Assembly (NCBI GenBank): GCA_963693305.1
Contig: OY855906.1
Location: 9,268,102 to 9,332,101, forward strand
Origin: Meandrina meandrites
Taxonomy: Eukaryota > Cnidaria > Anthozoa > Scleractinia > Meandrinidae
Length of the DNA: 64,000 bases
Reading direction: 5' to 3'
Each line of letters opens with the position of its first letter. The stretch's first letter is position 1. Positions 1-25,500 of this stretch are shown here, piece by piece. The notes below the pieces were generated by a model. The model saw only the letters and a list, made by a program, of their open reading frames with translations, was not told the DNA's origin and ran no database searches. The translations under genes were made by a program, and so were the position numbers.

Positions 1-1353
1 AATAAAAGAATTACATATAGAAACGTCAATTAAGAACCAAAACAGATACCTATACCATTTGAAGGAAGAACGACCTACAGAATAATATTTACGCAACTGA
101 TCTGCCAGATCAACACTTCCCATGTGCTTATTATACTGATCGATTACAGATGGCTTTGACACTTGCTGATTTCTCCTATTTACAACTACATCTACAGCTA
201 AAGGACTACAATTAGTGGAAATAACACTGACATCTCTCTTATCGTGCCACTTTGTGAAAACTACATTTCCTTTCTGACGAACTAATTTTTCCCCGGGACG
301 CAATTTATCCTTTGCACAAGGAGGTAAGTCTTTACGGTTACATCTTACCGTGGCACAAGCGTAGGTATCGTTAGATTCTAAATGTTCTAATAATTTTACT
401 GAGCTGAAAAAATTATCAAAATATACATGGTGGTTCTTATTCATGTAGGGCCTTATCATGTTAGTCACTACGTCGTAACCTAAACCATAAATTCTTGGCC
501 GCTGGTTTGGGTCCTTTCCTAGATAAACATCAAAATTCAAAACATAGCCATTACTAAATTCAGCGGCCATCCAAACTTTTATTCTGTACTAAGTCGGTTT
601 AGCTGGCATGTACTGCCTAAAAGATAACCTCCCCCGAAAACCAACCATACCTTCATCTACAGAAATATTCTTAGTTGGCATAAAATTCGTCTCACATTTA
701 TTACGGACATAATCAAGCATAGTTCTAACCTTGTAAAGTCGATCGTAATCTCGATCACCCCGAGCGGGTTCTTTACTTGAATCACTAAAGTGCAAATAAC
801 AACTTAATTCTTCAAACCTATTCTTAGTCATTACTCTTTTAATACCCTGATTCCCAAAAAATTCATCGTTCGACCAATATAAAGCGTAATTCGGGAGTCT
901 TACTATCCCCATAATTATATTTATTCCAATAAATGCCTTGAGTTCTGCACCCGTTATGACACGAAAATTTGCGCCTAGCTGCTGGCGTGCATAACGATTG
1001 CTTTCCGCGACCATTTTATCCCATAAATCGTCTCCTATAAAACTTAAAAATACATCTAGTTCATTAGGGTTATTTAAGACTAAATTAATGCCAGTGGCTG
1101 CTAAGAAATCAGGTACTTGAATGTCAATGAGCTGGTCAGTCCAGCGAGCTTCTTCTTCTTCATCGTCTGTGTCGTCGCCAGGTGGAACATAAGGACCAGG
1201 ATCGTCGTCTTCAGCCTCTAGACCTTCTAAATCTATATCAGAATCATTATTCCTATCTCTACCCCCCAATTCAAACCCATCAAAGCTTTCTTCACTCCCT
1301 GAGTCCTCGAAAAGTGCCGCGACCTCGGGGTCAATTTTGAAATCATCAGCCAT
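1..1353 (-). pseudogene. piggyBac transposase with one internal nonsense codon, C-terminus off window
   Basis: A DDE_Tnp_1_7-type transposase starting at ATG 1351-1353. The first 254 codons are open: an acidic N-terminal region, then the catalytic domain beginning near residue 75. A TAG stop lies at 589-591. Past it the same frame stays open through codon 451 to position 1 and still reads as piggyBac. Aspartates matching the family catalytic set are visible: D233 (SVDEGMV), D313 (VYFDNFF), and D415 with D418 (SVDLADQ). A single substitution therefore breaks an otherwise intact frame, which suggests recent inactivation or an assembly/read error. The zinc-finger C-terminus expected in this family would lie beyond the window. 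Confidence 0.92.
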
Positions 1354-1620
1354 TGTTCACCGCACGCGCTGCGATTTACAGATCGGGGAAATCCCGACCT
1401 CGTGGCGCCTCTCATCACCTGTCAAAATCTGCGCATAAGACGGCAAATGATTGGTTTATTACCCTTCTTTGTCTCTATGGAAACAAAACAAAATAAAACC
1501 AAGGGAGGGTAGGGTGAGGGGCGAATACGGACGCCATTTTGTACGGGCGGTTACGGACGTTTCAGGGAAATTAGGGGTCGTCATGCACGGGCGGTTACGG
1601 GCGTTTCAGGTGTCAATGGG
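1..1620 (-). mobile_element. piggyBac DNA transposon, 5' terminal part
   Basis: The right boundary is exact: the element ends with GGG at 1618-1620, which on its own strand reads CCCATTGACACC, and it abuts TTAA at 1621-1624. TTAA target duplication and a CCC-type terminus are diagnostic of piggyBac. A 23-bp subterminal repeat (acgggcggttacgg then cgtttcag) occurs at 1587-1609 and again at 1543-1565, presumably transposase binding sites. The 5' leader is 1354-1620 and the transposase reads leftward off the window, so the 3' end and the second TTAA are not visible. The element lies in an intron of CTP synthase, in the same orientation as the host gene. Confidence 0.92.
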
Positions 1621-1624
1621 TTAA
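1543..1624. repeat. piggyBac terminal region: two subterminal direct repeats and TTAA target site
   Basis: Two near-identical copies of a 23-bp motif (1543-1565 and 1587-1609; one base differs, cggacg versus cgggcg) are spaced 44 bp apart. They precede the terminal CCC (1618-1620, read on the minus strand) and the TTAA at 1621-1624. The arrangement is seen directly; a role in transposase binding is inferred from piggyBac biology. Confidence 0.75.
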
Positions 1625-1654
1625 TCGAGATTTCTTTTTAATCAATGTACTCAC

Positions 1655-7570
<5,916 letters not shown>

Positions 7571-8147
7571 CCTTCAGCTCTGGATTAAGATTTTCAATTC
7601 AACGTCCTGGAAAGTTATAGAAATGGCAAACTCCGGGTTGAAATTAGAACTAAATATTAAAGACTCGCTGGAGATGAACGGCGCTTCGCTCTCTCCGAGA
7701 ACAGCGCATAAAATTTTCCTGCACGTGTTGTTTTTATCCAAATGCATCGCTTCCCATTGGTCAATGATCAACCAATTACGTCAATGATGTCGTGCCATTA
7801 ATGTCAGCTTGTAACCACAGGTAGCCCAGCCGACTATTTTGCTTGGTACAAGAAAAATAAAACAATCGGGGCATCGTTTGGCACTCTCTGACCTACATTT
7901 TTGTATACTCTCGAGGGACTTGTCGTGGAAATACGTTTCCCTGTGGGCGATAAAAACGTCACTGGACAGGAATGCGTCAGCAGTTCTCGATTCCGAAGTG
8001 TTATTTTCACGCATCGCTCGTCATTCAGCCTGTGAAGCCTTTTGGAATGTAACACGTACTTTTCAAAGATCTGTGCCAGTCATCGATTGAATCGTTTAGT
8101 TTAACATGTTAAAAGCTACTGCGAATCTTCCTTGTCAGAGGATATTG
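7571..8147. other. Upstream flank of CTP synthase
   Basis: No coding exon, RNA gene or clear TATA element was recognised. It should hold the CTP synthase promoter and 5' UTR, because the start codon is at 7568-7570 on the minus strand. Short open frames here show no family resemblance. Confidence 0.4.
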
Positions 8148-8547
8148 GCCATGTTCTAAACGAGCAGGGGACTGGGTACGAACATATTTTTTCTTGGTAC
8201 GAATGTTCAATATCGATTGAATTGAAAATGGGGCACGTCATCTGAAAGAGCATCCAAAAATTAGTAAATTCACCAAATTTGATGGTTATTGGTTTAAACG
8301 CAAAGGCATGGTACACTTTGAAAATAAGAGAGCTTAGTATGGATTGGAGGACGCCTGTCCCTCCAATCCATAATAAGTGTACCATGCCTTTGGATTTAAA
8401 CCAATAACCGTCAAATTTGGTAAATTTACTAATTTTTGGATGCTCTTTCAGATGACGTGCCCCATTTTTCAATTCAATTGATATTGAATGTTTGTACTGA
8501 AGAGAAAATATATTCGTACCCAGTCCCCTGCTCGTTTAGAACATGGC
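8148..8547. mobile_element. 400-bp foldback (hairpin) element
   Basis: Two arms of nearly 190 bp are inverted copies: the left arm begins gccatgttctaaacgagc at 8148 and the right arm ends with its complement at 8547. Interior blocks such as ggcacgtcatctgaaagagc pair across the centre, and the loop itself contains another stem (tatggattggagg / cctccaatccata). There is no coding capacity, as expected for a MITE or foldback transposon. No convincing target duplication was found. Confidence 0.8.
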
Positions 8548-9733
8548 TAATTGGCGAATGCTATTGTCTATTGTTACAAGTCTATTTTTTGTCGTCTTAA
8601 TTCATAGAAGTATTTTTAGCTCGTCACGCAATCTGTCGGGTAACCAAATGTACAAGAAGAATGGCGCGCCGGGGCATGTATTTACAAACTGTTAGGATCT
8701 TATCGTGGAGTACAATGTTCTAAAACCGCTCCGGTGAGAAATGTATCTTTCATTCCGCGGCCAAGAAGACCTTGTGGCATGCTTGGAACTACCAATGTGT
8801 TTTTGACTACAATTCACGGACTTGATCACGACTTAATGCAGCTTCTCAAGACTTCAGAAAGGAAAATGGTAATGTACAAAATTGCTTCGAACTTGAATGG
8901 AATTTTTAGAAGGATTGGTAAAGCCAATGAGTGAAAAATTGGGACTTCGGGACTGGGAGTCAATGGCTTAATGCATCGCAAATCGCTTTCGAATCTCGAA
9001 GAGATCTTTGATTGAACTTGCGGGTCACGCGAAGTGGCTGACTCTATGCAAAAACGGCTGACTCCATACAAAAAAACTCAATATTATCGAAAACTAGAAA
9101 GCGACACGATATCGTGGCCACAACAACAGGGAGTTTTGGAAAACCACTACCAGACAACGGCGACGAAAACGTCACCAGAATAGCACAGTGGCTCTGCATG
9201 CGCCCTTTCTTCACTAACAGAAATTTTCTGGGAATGTTTCCAGAAAACAATAAGTGGTTGTCCTCTTCAAAGATTTTGGAAAAGAAAACCCCCATCCAAG
9301 TTCCTTCGGAAGCGAATCGAGCCAGTTAACCAAAATATGCTTAGAACGCGTTCAGTTACAAAACGAAATTAGCTCTTCTGGTTTCTTTGATCATTTTTCA
9401 TTGCTGTTTTGAAATGTACAATTCGTTTCTGTTCCGAAATTTCCAAACTTTTTGTTCGAAAGAACATGCGCCCTTAGTCTTCCTCTTTCCACGCGCTATC
9501 GCCTGTCGACAAGCTAGCCTTTCTATCCCTCCCTGGCTATCGACAAGCAGTTCACAACTACAGTAGAATCCCGATACGCAGAACATTCCCGTAACTTCAA
9601 CCAAAAGTCTTTCACCTTCCATTGGCTAATTTCACTGCAGTTCCTCTTTATTTAGGAGTTACCATGAAAATACACCCTGATAGGTATCATAATATGTCAC
9701 ATAAATCTAGATAAAACTGTGTAGCGCAATAAC
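8548..9733. other. Intergenic, nothing recognised
   Basis: No exon, RNA gene or repeat could be supported. Short open frames on both strands lack motifs and splice context. Confidence 0.4.
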
Positions 9734-9943
9734 TATAATACATTCAGTAGTTTGAGCAAATATGTGCGCTATTGAATGTAAGAAAAAAAAGCAGACGTTT
9801 CGAGGGTACTTCCTCTTCCTCAGTGGAAAATGCCTCAAAATGCCGGCATTTTCCACTGAGGAAGAGGGAGTACCCTCGAAACGTCTGGTTTTTTCTTACT
9901 TTCAATAGCGCACATATTTACTCAAACTACTGAATGTATTATA
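9734..9943. mobile_element. 210-bp near-perfect hairpin MITE
   Basis: Arms of about 100 bp run 9734-9835 and 9842-9943. Both contain the core gacgtttcgagggtac and the segment tcctcagtggaaaatgcc in inverted orientation. The 13-mer ataatatgtcaca occurs at 9689-9701 and 9941-9953, but the left copy lies outside the hairpin, so it is not a simple target duplication. Confidence 0.8.
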
Positions 9944-10544
9944 ATATGTCACAACTGAGGAGAATGGATATGGAACACCTCAAGTGGTATCAAAGCATGG
10001 TTATCCCGATTTTCACCGGACAAGGCGTTACCAGGGGTACAGATTTTATAATACTTTAGTGACGAGTGATGAAATGTGGCGCTAGCCGGCCTATGAACCC
10101 TGGCGTGCGTTTTTCGAAAGTACCAAAGACACTTAGAGCCGGAGAGCTATTTTTGAATATCAGTTTTATTAAAACCTGGCCTTGGCATATTGCAAATCTT
10201 AAGTTTTGATTGGTTATCTGCGTTCATCTACCATAGACCACAAATATGGTAGGCGTGTGTAAAATCGCCATTGCCGAAACCGTTACAATGTAAGAGCAAG
10301 TTGGCCAACGAAACAATGCTCGCTTTCTTACAAGTCTAATCTCGTTTTTCATTAGTCTTTCAAGTAAAGCATCTAGGTTAAAACGAACGGTCAGTGGAAA
10401 CGGTTATCAAAAATTATAGTAGAGAATATAGGCCAAATTAAACATACAAAACAAAGTCCTTTTTACCCCGGAGTTACCTTTTTATTACTATACATTTTCA
10501 AGTATAAAATGACAATGATGACTACAATATCTTTATTCCCAATT
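9944..10544. other. Intergenic region left of gene A, nothing recognised
   Basis: No exon or repeat could be supported between the hairpin at 9943 and the gene A polyadenylation region. Confidence 0.4.
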
Positions 10545-11561
10545 TTTATTTCCGCATTCAGCAGCAATATAAAGCGTAGAATTACCAACACAAGAATAAA
10601 CGTAATGTAGAAGAAAAGTAAATTGAGCTTTTCGTTATGCCTTCATTCCACGTCACCTTCTTTGAAATTTTTACGTCGAAATCGCTTCACGCAGAGCTTC
10701 AAGTAGCACCTTATAAGCCTCTGGGTAGGTGTAGACCTCAAGGATATTTTGATATTTTCGTCCCATATCTTAGTCTTCCCATGTGAGCCATAATGGTGTA
10801 CTAATTAATGAAAACTTATTCACTAGACAACTTCGAAATAACACGAAGCATTTTAAAATTAATACGTTTGAAATTCGATATGTCCTTACACGGTCCCCTG
10901 AAAGCGTTACCAGCATGCAGGTAATTTTCATTCACTACATCCATCAATTAATCAGGTGGGCCTGAGTGAAAGCCCATATTTCCAACATGATTTCCTGTCA
11001 AAACTTGGTCCACACAACAGGCTGATCGTCGACACTTTCCAGCTGCATTACAAATTCGTAAATTTTCGTCCTTTGCAACTTAATTCATCAAGTTGAAGCA
11101 AAGAAAATCGCGACCGTGAAGGAGGTTTGGAGACCCGCATATAATTCTTTATTTTCTCTTTAATTTCTGTTTCGATTGAGAAGATGTATCTAACACTCGC
11201 GCGAGACAGTGTTTCATCGGCTATCCAAACACCTCGAATTTCGTCAAAAATACTCCGCTGCGCGTCGTATTTTCAACTCTCTTCTCGGTATTTGGATATC
11301 CCGCTGAAACACTCTTTCTCGTGTTTGATATATTACATCTACTCCAGCAACAGAACGAACACAATTTACTCTGCAACACACTAGGATCCCCCTGCGGAAC
11401 ATCTATTTCGCACTGATATGAGTAACTCTGAAACGCCTAGAAGCATCTCCAAGACGGTTTAGTATCATCTAATCTAATGTGGTCTAATCTAAACAACAGC
11501 AAAGTAATTAGCAACGGTTCCCTTCCTGATCGTTGTCCGCTAGGTCCTCCCGACTGAGGAC
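10545..11561 (-). other. Gene A 3' UTR candidate with conserved polyadenylation block
   Basis: AATAAA on the minus strand (plus TTTATT) is at 10545-10550, preceded in mRNA sense by TGCTGAATGC (plus gcattcagca at 10555-10564). The same paired signal lies 3' of genes B, D and copy C, so it is probably the true polyadenylation site. That implies a 3' UTR of about 1 kb. The segment aacaacagcaaagtaattagc near 11493 is also shared with the paralogues. Confidence 0.55.
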
Positions 11562-20627
<9,066 letters not shown>

Positions 20628-20839
20628 TTTGGCGATTTGACTTCAGTACGCAGTCTAAATCAGACTAAATCTCCTTCAAAGAGTCATTCAAGGATAACTC
20701 AAAGGTCACGAGTGTAAAACTATACGCTGTAAATCTGTAAAAGCTTGCCAAGATTTGCAAACACTTCCCAATGAAGCCTTGGGAGGAGAGTGGGGCCTGT
20801 ATGCCTCTACTGGCGGTATTTTGCTCGATTAAACGCCGT

Positions 20840-20847
20840 CTTTTATA
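20840..20847 (-). promoter_or_regulatory. TATA box of gene A
   Basis: TATAAAAG on the minus strand (plus cttttata), about 215 bp upstream of the gene A start codon. Placing transcription start 25-30 bp downstream gives a 5' UTR of roughly 180 nt with no intron required. Inferred from sequence and spacing only. Confidence 0.55.
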
Positions 20848-21656
20848 CTATGACCAACATTCATCGAACGAGGAAGAACATTTTTCATCATATTTGATGG
20901 AGTTATAAATTGTCAGTAAGGGTCATTATTTCCAACCCCGCTTCGAGGAGTACAAAATAACGCACAAATTTTTTTACAAAAAAACATTGGTTGAAGCAGC
21001 AAAAAAACTGGCAAGTATTAAATGAAATAAAATGTCACCAGCTTCGTCTCTAGTCTCTGTTATAACAAATGGCGAACATCTGATTCTCAGTGGAGAGAAG
21101 TACAAACGGTTCGACAAGAGGCGGATGTTTTTCTTCGAGGCAATTCAAGGAGAGAGCTGAGTGGGACTAGAGAAGGAAACTGCATGCTACTGGAGTTAAC
21201 AGCACTCGAGTGCTGATTAAACAATGCGAGAGACCACGTGTGTATCGCGTGTGTAGCCTGACCCCCTCAGACCGACGAGGTTGCTAGCTAGCTCGAGAAG
21301 GAGAAGGAGGTGAGAGCGAGCGACAATGGACCGTCCCTGATCCGAGAATCGGACATGTGATCACAAGAGGAGTCTAAGTCTAAATCCCCATCTTTGCTAT
21401 ACACGCATGAATGTGCACAGACTGTGGTATCATGAGATCGTATCCACTTGAAAATGACCTTGGTAGTCCTGAACATTTATATAATCTTTAACGTAGGTGA
21501 AACAAGAATTTTGTTAAAAATTTGCCATCAGCTCCTTACAGAACATTTTAATGTTCTGTAACCAAACACGTTCTGTAACCGGTAAATTACTATAAATTAC
21601 CGTAAATTATTACATTCATGACGTCACCACTACTACTAACTTTTTTTTCCAATATT
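20848..21656. other. Intergenic spacer between gene A promoter and gene B 3' end
   Basis: No gene recognised. Part of it (about 21130-21240, containing ggcaattcaagg and cactcgagtgctgattaaac) resembles 51250-51340 beyond copy C. The duplication that made copy C therefore extended past the 3' UTR into this spacer. Confidence 0.5.
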
Positions 21657-22508
21657 TTTATTTTGGCATTCAGCACTAAAAGCATTTTTAAGCATTCCAT
21701 TACATTAGTTCACACAAGTTTATATGATGTTTTTATCAAAAACAAATGAAGTTTTATTCGTGTCCTTACTTACAATTCACACTTTTTTCAACATTATAAT
21801 TATGTTGTCAGAAGACATCAGAGAGAATTCAAAAGTTTAAGATCAGACGATTAGGAGTTGCCCTCAAATAGAACGGTTTTGCTCTTTCTTACCTAGTCTC
21901 CCATCTTGAAAGAGTAGACTATTACGAAAGCGTCACATGACTGAAGTAGAGGGATATAATTAGTCCTTAGATAGTACAGATTTCTGCTTCTGCTCATCGC
22001 GATTCGATCAGACGCGTCATATGATAGTACCAGTTTTGAAAGCCCACTTAGGTTACATTTACACGGGATCGGACCAGAACCGTTCCGAACCGAATCGGAG
22101 CGGATCGGCTTCTGTTTACACGGGACCGCTCTGGAACCGATCCGGAGACGATCCAAAAAGTTCCAAAACTGGACGAGCTGGTTTCGCAGGTCCACTTTTG
22201 GGTCCGCTTGGATCCGTTAGCGGACCAGTTCCGGAACGGTCCTGTGTAAACAGAAGGCCTATTCGATCCGATTTTCGGACCGGATCCATTTGGATCCGTT
22301 TGGAACCGGTCTCGCGGTGTAAACATAGCCTTAGAGTCAACATAAACTAAAGTGATTTTTGATGTTGTATTAATTTTTATGTCTAAATTAACCGACCGAT
22401 AAAAGTGTAAATTGTTAATCAAAAATGCTCTCGTTAATTTATGCATCTTCTACAAAATAGCAAAGCAATCATGCAGCAATGTTTCCCTTCTGGTCACTGC
22501 CCACTTCT
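21657..22508 (-). other. Gene B 3' UTR with conserved polyadenylation block
   Basis: AATAAA on the minus strand at 21657-21662 with the family block (plus gcattcagcactaaaagc near 21667). About 850 nt from stop to signal, lengthened by a 288-bp MITE at 22047-22334 that is absent from the otherwise alignable 3' UTR of copy C. The segment cttctacaaaatagcaaagc near 22446 is shared with copy C and, slightly changed, with D. Confidence 0.6.
22047..22334. mobile_element. 288-bp MITE in the gene B 3' UTR
   Basis: The left end cttaggttacatttacac is inverted at the right (gtgtaaacatagccttag). The interior is dense in short inverted GGATCC/CCGGAACGG-like motifs. The paralogous region of copy C (near 52255-52290) goes straight from cccacta to taagtgattttt, an empty site, so insertion came after the B/C duplication. 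Confidence 0.75.
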
Positions 22509-25500
22509 CTATTTACTGTGGTCCTGTTCCTCAAAAGTGAGGGAGTAAGTGACTTGACGCCTGTTGTCCCAAGCGTACAGCACTCTCTCCCTGGGGTTGT
22601 AGTCCACCATGGTGTTGTAGCCGTACTGGTTTGTGAACTGTATGTTGGGGTTCCACTGTTTTCCTGTCTTGGTGTCGTAAGCAAAGTTGATGGTAGTGGA
22701 CCTGCCGCCGTGGGTGTCGATACAGTAGATCACTCCACACGACACAAAAGCATTGCCCATTGTGTTCATCCTTTCTGCGAGAGCATTGGAGAAATTGATA
22801 TAATGAATTGTACTTTTCCATCCAGTGTTTAATTTTTATTCATCTTAGCCAGTTTAATCAATTGAAATATTGAGAACTGATGACAGAGAAAACAACTAAA
22901 GTTTCATCACTCCCACGTATTTGATGAGAACACAATTATTGAACTCACAATTGACCTCGCACCCAATGTGTGGCTTCATAGCTCAGTTGGTAGAGCATCG
23001 CACCGGTATCGCGGAGGTCACTGGTTCGAATCCCGTTGAAGCCCTGATTTTTTTTTCAGGCTTCTTTATTCCAATTGCTTAAATTGGAAATTCACTGCGA
23101 AGATCACATATCACCTTCATATATATCCGCAGTTCATATATGAATCATTTCATATACATTACATTATATTGAGACTGCCGCGCCTTTGCCCCATGATTTC
23201 CAGTGTTTCCATATTAATGAAATATCCCCCTATCTTAGGTTGACGGAATATACGTAACCCTTACCTGTAGCCAAGCTCCAAGTTTGAATTATGACGTTTT
23301 TGTAAACATCTATTTTAGATGCGTACAAGCGATAGCTGTTCCCTGTACTACCCCACAATACCCACAATCCCTGCTCGTCTACTGCTAGGTCCATTCCAGA
23401 GTATCCTCCCCACTGATAATGGTTCTTCCTTGCTGCGTAACCGCCCACGGTAATTGTGGCCTCAGAGCGCTTTGTCTGCAGATTGTACTTGACGATAACG
23501 GCCGAGTTTTCTCTATCAAGACAAAACAGAACAAGCAAGAAATATGGAAATAAATAAATTAATTAATTAATAAAGAAAGAAAGGAAGGAAGGAAGGAAGG
23601 GAGGGAGGGAGGGAGGAATGAAGGAAGGAAGGAAGGAAGGAAGGAAGGAAGGAAGGAAGGAAGGAAGGAAGGAAGGAAGGAAGGAAGGAAGGAAGGAAGG
23701 AAGGAAGGAAGGAAGGAAGGAAGGAAGGCAGGTAGGCAGGCAGGACGGACGGACGGACGGACGGACGGACGGACGGACGGACGGATGGATGGATGGATGG
23801 ATGGATGGATGGATGGATGGACGGATGGATGGATGGATGGACGGATGGATGGATGGATGGATAGATGGATGGAAGGATGGATGGATAAATGAATGAATAA
23901 ATGAATGAATGAAGAAAATTTAGCAAAGCTGTTTCCCAGGATACTGCTTACTGTAAAATCTGTTTTGTAAGGTTTGTTCATCAGCTTATTTCCTACCCTT
24001 AGTTAATTAAACAAATAGATTTCTAGGCTGAAGAACTACGTAAAACAACAAAGATTAGAAATAGAAGGTGAACCACTATCTTCCTTAAATGTTGACATAC
24101 AGAGCAGCTTTCATGTTACCTGTTGTAGTAGAGGTATGGTCCATATACCACTGCTCCAGTTCCGTCCCACCTGTAAGGCAGCGTGTAGGTCGTACGAGTC
24201 ACGCCTGCTTTGAACTTGTCCATGTTTTCAAACTCTTCAACAACATTTCTTCCGGAATAATGTTCCATAACAAATATGGTCTCAGCTCCCATGATCCCTA
24301 GCGGGTCTTTCATCCAGGCTCCTTGTTGGATTTGTCGAGTGTTATGAGTGACAGGTTTGCCAACGGACCTTATATTAGTACAGCTGTCTGCAAGAATTTG
24401 ACAAACGCTCTATCTAATAAGGTTTAAGAGTAAAAATCTGAGTTTGTATTGTTTAATTTTTCAGCTTTTTAAACATGATTTTAAGCATATTTTATACAAC
24501 TTCGTAAAGGGGTTATGGGTCGGATTTGGGTGGGGGGGGGGGGGGGGGTGACTGGCTTATAACCGGAGTTTTACGGTATTTCAACAGCAACAAGCACGAT
24601 TTTCTTAAGAAAATAAGAACCCGTTTTATTTAAAACCAAAATAGGTAAATTTCTCAGTAAACACTAACCCCTATCATAGAAAAATGCAGGTTCTTATAAA
24701 CAACATAAGATCATATTAAAAAGCCAGATCCCAACCCACTCCCCCTTAAATATTTCACTTAGCCATTCTTTCCTTTCTTACTTAGTAAAACAGTAAGTAA
24801 CCTTACACTTCGCATGAACTTTCCACACTTCCAGGGTTTGTCTTTATTCAATCGAAATGTAAGAGAAAAGAAAATACGATGGACCAAAGGTTGATCATTT
24901 TACAAACAGAATGTAAGGATAAGTACTTGAGGTTATAACTGTGAGCCGATTGTTGTAGCAAACCAAGCGTCTTCTTCTTACAAATACAAATATACAAGGT
25001 AGCAAGGCGTGCGAGGCATGCGAAGCAGAAATCCCTAACCCCAATAAGAAGGCTAACCACAAGCTTCCTAAGCTATCTGTTTGCTAACCGAAGTGCTATG
25101 TAGGCTAACTGCACTTTATAACGACCCGCAAACCAGAAGTAAACTGAACACGCAGAAATTAACATCATCAATTAACAAACCTCTCTGTAGGATATAAACA
25201 CTCTGCCTTGCCTTGTCCAATTCAGCTTGTTCATCGACAATCAATTTGAGCAGCTACAAGATGAAGACATAAAATTAGGATCATGAAAGAGTAAGATAAC
25301 CTAGCACCTGCACAGGACGAAATGACATGTTTCCGTATTTCTGAAACATGGCGGAAACATGCAACTCCGTGTTTCCGTTACGTTTGCGTCTTGCGGAAAC
25401 GTGAAAATTCAAGTCTACGTGATTCCGTCCGTTTCCGGAACGAAAATGCCAAAAAGTGGTCTGGTTCCGCTGTATACGCAGCAACAGAAACGTGAGTAAA

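Noticed and set aside
22479..22832. Plus-strand open frames opposite the last olfactomedin exons (also near 11592, 52400, 56107), similar to each other
   Set aside because: They are antisense shadows of the conserved minus-strand exons, whose frames, splice sites and domain match explain the similarity.
23559..23981. Long Pro/Ser/His/Leu-Pro-Ser frames on the minus strand and Gly-Arg-Lys frames on the plus strand
   Set aside because: Translation of the GGAA/GGAC/GGAT microsatellite.
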